A stretch of DNA of 9,942 bases from an uncultured Bacilli bacterium (GTDB lineage Bacteria > Bacillota_I > Bacilli_A > RF39 > UBA660): NCBI GenBank assembly GCA_934162555.1, contig CAKPJE010000032.1, positions 1 to 9,942 on the forward strand, given 5' to 3'. Both the position numbers and the translations under genes were made by a program. Numbering within the stretch: position 1 is the first letter of the stretch; each line of letters starts with the position of its first letter. The notes beneath the pieces were generated by a model. It did not search any database. It was not told where the DNA came from and saw only the letters and a program-made list of their open reading frames with translations. Positions 5,447 through 9,942 of this stretch are shown one piece after another.

Positions 5447-5950
5447 TCACTCCTCTAAATATTTTGCTATAAACTTTGAAACAAATTTACAAAGTTCAAA
5501 ATCACTATTTGTAATATCATCATCAAAAATAACAACAATACCACAAACATCACTATTACTTACAATCGATGAATAACAATAATGACTAGATAAAACATTT
5601 GGGCAAATAGAAATTTCCTTGTTTCCTATTTTACTTGCTCTAGAAAACATCAAAGTATCTAAATCATCACTTATTTCTTTATCAATCAAGTATTTATTTC
5701 CTGCAACTATTCTACTAGTATCTGTAATAATAAAACTCTTTTTTGTATATCCTAAAACCGAATTAGCAAGCATATCGAATAAATCTTTTTTATCATCAAA
5801 AACATTATATTTACTTAAAACAATATCTCTATCATTCATAAATATTTCTAAACTATCGCCTGCTTTGATTTTTAAATTTTTTCTTATTTCTTTTGGTAAA
5901 ACTATTCTACCAAGTTCATCAATTCTTCTAACTACACCAGTAGATTTCAT
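5447..5950 (-). CDS. spoVT: Stage V sporulation regulator SpoVT (AbrB-type DNA binding plus GAF-like domain), 167 aa
   Basis: The N-terminus (MKSTGVVRRIDELGRIVLPK, continuing EIRKNLKIKAGD and LEIF) is a textbook SpoVT/AbrB swapped-hairpin DNA-binding domain, residues 1-47. The rest, about 55-167, fits the GAF-like sensory domain of SpoVT, with VCGIVVIFDDD near the end. Length is close to that of the Bacillus protein (about 178 aa). In Bacillus, SpoVT tunes sigma-G dependent genes in the forespore. I start at ATG 5950, not the in-frame GTG at 5962: the GTG is part of the ribosome binding site GTGAGG, and the family starts MK(S/A)TG. The gene follows mfd after a 40-base gap, as in Bacillus, and is tightly joined to dut. 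Confidence 0.92.
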   Translation of the reverse strand: MKSTGVVRRIDELGRIVLPKEIRKNLKIKAGDSLEIFMNDRDIVLSKYNVFDDKKDLFDMLANSVLGYTKKSFIITDTSRIVAGNKYLIDKEISDDLDTLMFSRASKIGNKEISICPNVLSSHYCYSSIVSNSDVCGIVVIFDDDITNSDFELCKFVSKFIAKYLEE

Positions 5951-5956
5951 TAAATG

Positions 5957-5965
5957 CCTCACTTT
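5957..5965 (-). promoter_or_regulatory. Ribosome binding site deciding the spoVT start
   Basis: AAAGTGAGG lies six bases before ATG 5950. A longer reading from GTG 5962 would use this same sequence as codons and would have no binding site of its own. Confidence 0.75.
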
Positions 5966-5990
5966 CTAAATATATTGTGAAACATTTATT

Positions 5991-8900
5991 TTATTTTATA
6001 CTCTTTTTAACAAGTTTTACTAAATCAATTAAATAATAGATATAATGTTTATCTAACTTAATAGTATCAAGTGTAATTACTAAAGAATTATCTTTCATAC
6101 TAAACCTAAACATTCTTGATAATTTATTTACTTCCATGAATAATTCTCTACCATCAATTTTATTAGTAATGTTTTTATTGAATATAACATCAACACTATT
6201 TCTATTGACCTTTATTTTATCTACTATATTATTGGCAAGTTTTTCAAACCATTCACTATACATATAAATTATTACATCATCGTCTAATTTTCCAAATCTA
6301 TCAGTTAATTCTTGTTTTACTTTTTCTAGACTTTCTAAAGAATCAATAGAATTAATTTTTTTATGAATTAATAACTTCATGTCTGATTCAATTGCTAAAT
6401 CATCACCAACACTACTTGGAGCATCAAGAAGTGGCATTTCTTTAACTTCTACTTTTTCTTTACCATTTAGACGGTCTATTTCTTCATTTAACATTTTCAT
6501 AAATAATTCAATACCAATATCATCTACAAATCCAGCTTGTTCACTACCGAGTATAGATCCTGCACCTCTTAATGATAAATCACGCATCGCGATTGAAAAA
6601 CCACTTCCAAGTTCAGTAAACTCTTTAATAGCTTTAAGTCTTTTAACAGCTGTTTCATTTAAATTCTTTTCTGGCTTATACATCAAATAACAATATGCAA
6701 CTTTATTACTACGACCAACACGTCCCCTTATTTGATATAACTGTGATAGTCCGAACCTATCAGCATCCATTATTATTAAAGTATTAACATTAGGTATATC
6801 GATTCCTGTTTCTATTATAGTTGTACATATTAAACAATCATACTCTTTATTAATAAATTTTTGCATAACATCTTCAAGCTCAACTTTTGACATTCGACCA
6901 TGAGCATGGACAATTTTTAATTCTGGGATTAATTTTTTAATTTCAAGCATTTTTTCTTCAATAGTTTCGACATAATTATACAGAATAAATATTTGGCCAC
7001 CCCTTGATAATTCTTTATAGATAGCATCCTTTATTATTGTTTTATTTTCTTTTAAAACATAAGTTTGCACAGGGTATCTATTAACAGGTGGTGTTTCAAT
7101 TAATGATAAACTCCTTAAACCAGTCATTGACATTTGTAATGTACGTGGTATTGGCGTTGCTGATAAAGTTAAAACATCAATATTGTTTTTATAAGCTTTA
7201 ATTTTTTCTTTATGTCTAACACCAAATCTTTGTTCTTCATCAATAACAAGTAAGCCCAAATCTTTAAAAACTATATCATTTGATAAAATACGATGTGTAC
7301 CAATAACAATATCAATTTCACCTCTTCGTATTTTTTCAATATTTGCATCCATAATTCTTTTAGAAACAAACCTATTAATTAAACAGATTCGAACATCAAA
7401 ATTCTTAAATCTTTCAACAGCATTTTTATAATGTTGACTTGATAAAATGGTTGTTGGACAAAGTAAAGCAACTTGTTTAGATGAACAAACGGCTTTAAAC
7501 ATAGCCCTAAAAGCAACTTCAGTTTTTCCATAACCAACATCACCACATAAAAGGCGATCCATTGGATGTACGGATTCCATGTCTTTTGAAATTTCTTCTT
7601 CAACTTTAATTTGATCACTAGTTTCTGTATAAACAAAATCATTATCAAATTCATCTTGTAATTCTTTATTATCTAAAAATTGAAAACCAACAGCTTTTTC
7701 TCTTTTAGCATACAATTCTAAAAGCTCTTTAGTCATTTCTTCAATATGTTTACGCGCCTTTGCCTTTGCTTTATTCCATTCGTTAGAACCTAACTTATTA
7801 ATTTTAGGTTTTACTCCATCTCCAGACGAATATTTAGTAATAAATTCCATTTTAGAAGCAGGGACATATAGTTTATCATCATCTTGATAATTAATTTGCA
7901 AATAATCTTTTTTAATACCATTTTTGACTATTGTTTTAATCCCCATATATGTTCCAATTCCATAAGAAGAATGAACAACATAATCACCAATATTTAACTT
8001 ATTAATATCTCTTATCTTTGAACCCATTTTAAAATTAGTTTTATATTGGTAATTATCTTTAGAATTAAATATTTCAGTTTCGGAAATAACAACATAATTT
8101 TTATAAATGAACCCACTTTTTATATCGCCAATGACAAAATTAATCTTACCACTTACTAAATTATTTTCATCAGTTATTAAAGCATTTTCATTTTCTAAAT
8201 CATTAATTAATTTATTGATTTTATTTATATTATTAATGTATACAATGATAATATAATCTTTCTTAACATATTCATTTAATCTTTTATTTATATCATCAAT
8301 ACCATTAAAAGGTACAATATTAGAAGAAATATATTTTTCACCAGATAAAGAATTTATATCTAAAATATTATCTAACTTAAAATCTTTAATATCATTCATA
8401 TATTTAAAAGAAGCCGAAATATCATTTGAAATGCTATATTCCATCATTTCATTAACTAAATTAAGGTATAAATCATTAAATCTTTCATAATCATCAAAGA
8501 CAACATTTTTATTTTTTAAATAATCAACAATTCCTACAACTTCTGTATAATCTTTTAAGTTTTTCTGTAATCTATATTCAAAAGGTGCAGATTTAATAGA
8601 TAAAAACTCAGTATAAGAAAAAACATTTATTTCTCTAATATTATCAAGAGACATCTGTGAATCGACATTAAAATACCTAATAGAATCAACAGTATCACCC
8701 CAAAATTCAATTCTAATAGGTTTCTTATAATTGATTGGGAAAATATCAACAACAAAACCTCTAACAGCAATTTCACCAGTTTTATTAACAACACTTTCTC
8801 TTGTATAACCCAAATCATAAAGTTTATTAACAAGTTTGTGAATATCTATAGTATCCCCAAGTTTAATTTTTAAATCAGATTTTTTATATAAATCAGGAGT

Positions 8901-9230
8901 TGGCAAATACCTTAAGTACCCCATCATATTAGTTACAACTATACGATTATTATTTTTAACAAGCTCATTCATAGTTTCCAAACGTGTAACTTTAAGTTCT
9001 GGACTTACAGCAATAGCTTCACTAGTTAAAAAATCATCCATTGGGAAAAATAAACATTCCTCATGTTTTGAAATTGATTGAAAAAAATTGTTTGCCTCAT
9101 ATAAAGTATCTGTAACAACTAAAACAGAACCGAATTTTTTATATAATTCTATTATATATTCGGTTTTTAGTTCTTCATTAAGTCCAGTTACTTTACTAGG
9201 AAACTTCTTTATATCAAAAAGTTTTAACAT
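5991..9230 (-). CDS. mfd: Transcription-repair coupling factor Mfd, 1079 aa
   Basis: Mfd is a DNA translocase that pushes stalled RNA polymerase off damaged DNA and recruits UvrA for nucleotide excision repair. Regions in order: UvrB-homology module (about 1-300, including GEIAVRGFVVDIFP at 152-165 and IRIEFWGDTVDSIR at 172-185); RNA-polymerase-interacting domain (about 405-475, starting KLNIGDYVVHSSYGIGTY); RecG-like translocase with Walker A GDVGYGKT (563-570), DEEQ (664-667), SATPIPRT (690-697), ETGIDIPN (807-814) and QIRGRVGR (833-840); then the TRCF region with LRGAGSILGSEQAGF (887-901) and the C-terminal regulatory domain to 1079. It is slightly shorter than the usual 1150 or so but complete. 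ATG 9230 follows AAGGA at normal spacing, and that site overlaps the pth stop. No fin gene lies between pth and mfd, unlike in Bacillus subtilis. Confidence 0.97.
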   Translation of the reverse strand: MLKLFDIKKFPSKVTGLNEELKTEYIIELYKKFGSVLVVTDTLYEANNFFQSISKHEECLFFPMDDFLTSEAIAVSPELKVTRLETMNELVKNNNRIVVTNMMGYLRYLPTPDLYKKSDLKIKLGDTIDIHKLVNKLYDLGYTRESVVNKTGEIAVRGFVVDIFPINYKKPIRIEFWGDTVDSIRYFNVDSQMSLDNIREINVFSYTEFLSIKSAPFEYRLQKNLKDYTEVVGIVDYLKNKNVVFDDYERFNDLYLNLVNEMMEYSISNDISASFKYMNDIKDFKLDNILDINSLSGEKYISSNIVPFNGIDDINKRLNEYVKKDYIIIVYINNINKINKLINDLENENALITDENNLVSGKINFVIGDIKSGFIYKNYVVISETEIFNSKDNYQYKTNFKMGSKIRDINKLNIGDYVVHSSYGIGTYMGIKTIVKNGIKKDYLQINYQDDDKLYVPASKMEFITKYSSGDGVKPKINKLGSNEWNKAKAKARKHIEEMTKELLELYAKREKAVGFQFLDNKELQDEFDNDFVYTETSDQIKVEEEISKDMESVHPMDRLLCGDVGYGKTEVAFRAMFKAVCSSKQVALLCPTTILSSQHYKNAVERFKNFDVRICLINRFVSKRIMDANIEKIRRGEIDIVIGTHRILSNDIVFKDLGLLVIDEEQRFGVRHKEKIKAYKNNIDVLTLSATPIPRTLQMSMTGLRSLSLIETPPVNRYPVQTYVLKENKTIIKDAIYKELSRGGQIFILYNYVETIEEKMLEIKKLIPELKIVHAHGRMSKVELEDVMQKFINKEYDCLICTTIIETGIDIPNVNTLIIMDADRFGLSQLYQIRGRVGRSNKVAYCYLMYKPEKNLNETAVKRLKAIKEFTELGSGFSIAMRDLSLRGAGSILGSEQAGFVDDIGIELFMKMLNEEIDRLNGKEKVEVKEMPLLDAPSSVGDDLAIESDMKLLIHKKINSIDSLESLEKVKQELTDRFGKLDDDVIIYMYSEWFEKLANNIVDKIKVNRNSVDVIFNKNITNKIDGRELFMEVNKLSRMFRFSMKDNSLVITLDTIKLDKHYIYYLIDLVKLVKKSIK

Positions 9231-9234
9231 ATAA

Positions 9235-9795
9235 TCATCCTTTTTTATTGTATTTATTCATTAAATTATCAAATGATAAATTAAAATAATCGTCTAATAT
9301 ATTATTTGTTTCTTTTAAAACGTTATCCAATTTACATTTTTCGACATTTGAAAACTTACCAAGTACAAAAGAAACCATATCGGTATTATTTTTCGATAAT
9401 CCGACTTTTAACCTTTTGAATTTGTCCGTTTTTAAATTATCTATAATATTTCTAATACCATTATGTCCTCCACAAGAACCATTTTTTTTAAGTTTTACAC
9501 TACCTAATTCAATATCTTTATCATCATAAATGACAAGTATATCATCAATGTCAATCTTAAAATAATTAACAAATGCTAAAACAACTGTTCCCGATAGATT
9601 CATAAAACTTAATGGTTTTAAAATAATAACATCTTCATTATTATATTTGATTATAGAATATTCCCCATTAAATTTATTTTTATCAAATTTATAGTTATGA
9701 TAATTCATCCAACTATCAAGAACCATAAATCCAACATTATGTCTTGTATTTTTATATTCATCGCCAGGATTACCAAGTCCAACAATCAATTTCAT
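9235..9795 (-). CDS. pth: Peptidyl-tRNA hydrolase, 186 aa
   Basis: Releases tRNA from peptidyl-tRNA that drops off ribosomes, in the cytoplasm. GLGNPGDEYKNTRHNVGF (6-23) holds Asn9 and the catalytic His19, PLSFMNLSG (61-69) holds Asn66, YDDKD (90-94) holds the Asp91 that activates His, and GSCGGHNGIRNII (106-118) holds Asn112. Length is typical. Divergent points are Tyr-Asp-Asp-Lys-Asp in place of the usual His-Asp-Asp/Glu-Leu-Asp and GLSKN where GIGRP is common; the catalytic residues are kept. Its start overlaps the rsmI stop, with AGGTGA upstream inside rsmI. Only four bases separate its stop triplet region from the mfd ATG. In Bacillus the homologue is spoVC, named for its sporulation phenotype. 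Confidence 0.96.
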   Translation of the reverse strand: MKLIVGLGNPGDEYKNTRHNVGFMVLDSWMNYHNYKFDKNKFNGEYSIIKYNNEDVIILKPLSFMNLSGTVVLAFVNYFKIDIDDILVIYDDKDIELGSVKLKKNGSCGGHNGIRNIIDNLKTDKFKRLKVGLSKNNTDMVSFVLGKFSNVEKCKLDNVLKETNNILDDYFNLSFDNLMNKYNKKG

Positions 9796-9942
9796 TTACT
9801 ATCACCTATTCCATGAAAATCTTTATAAACATCATCTTTTTTTAAATTATATTTTTTGGCAATCATTTTAATTGCATCATTAGGTTTCATTCCGTTATCA
9901 ACTAATTCCTTAATTTCATCATTATAATTTAAATCAATACTT
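9792..9942 (-). CDS. rsmI: C-terminal end of RsmI, 16S rRNA (cytidine-1402-2'-O)-methyltransferase (partial)
   Basis: The last 49 residues are visible; the catalytic part lies beyond the window edge. The segment EIKELVDNGMKPNDAIKMIA followed by KKYNLKKDDVY matches the small helical C-terminal domain of RsmI (consensus: L...G.s.kdAik.va...g..k..vY). The full enzyme uses S-adenosylmethionine to methylate C1402 near the ribosomal decoding site. It ends in TGA overlapping the ATG of pth by two bases, so the two are translated in coupling and rsmI belongs to the same operon. The assignment rests on the tail alone. Confidence 0.8.
   Translation of the reverse strand, partial: SIDLNYNDEIKELVDNGMKPNDAIKMIAKKYNLKKDDVYKDFHGIGDSK

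Noticed and set aside
5951..6010. GTATA and CACAATATA upstream of spoVT as a sigma-G-like promoter
   Set aside because: Only loosely similar to the consensus (CACAATA instead of CATNNTA) and such matches are frequent in AT-rich DNA; not listed as a feature.
9235..9942. Mollicute genetic code (TGA read as Trp)
   Set aside because: TGA terminates rsmI and pth exactly at the neighbour's start or binding site, and spoVT too; tryptophans use TGG.

Overview
The window is AT-rich and every gene I can support lies on the minus strand. It reads as a low-GC Bacillota (Firmicutes) chromosome. TGA closes rsmI, pth and spoVT while tryptophan uses TGG, so the standard bacterial code applies and the Mycoplasma code does not. 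The order pth-mfd-spoVT is the one known from Bacillus, and SpoVT is a sporulation regulator, so the host probably forms spores or descends from a spore-former. I cannot name the genus.

Right half (4978-9942): a tightly packed housekeeping operon, read right to left: the 3' end of rsmI (16S rRNA methyltransferase), pth (peptidyl-tRNA hydrolase), mfd (transcription-repair coupling factor), spoVT (AbrB-type regulator) and a trimeric dUTPase. Stops overlap or sit a few bases from the next start. The largest gap, 40 bases, lies before spoVT.

Middle (4689-4949): a monocistronic unit with a sigma-A-like promoter, a 53-residue two-helix membrane protein and an AT-rich intrinsic terminator that could work in both directions.

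Left half (459-4593): four genes for surface-type proteins, none with a signal peptide. They are a collagen-like protein with a BclA/C1q-like C-terminal domain, a large beta-helix plus Ig-like plus possible WxL-like protein, and two small overlapping beta-sandwich proteins. Each of the three transcription units has an exact CATANNNTA box just upstream, the -10 pattern of the late mother-cell factor sigma-K. I infer that this is a spore-surface (coat or exosporium) gene cluster made in the mother cell, which would explain the missing secretion signals. The beta-helix gene has no ordinary start codon at its ribosome binding site: an ATT sits where ATG is expected.

Far left (1-331): a decayed gene for a membrane-anchored protein, with two frameshifts and an internal stop, running off the window edge.
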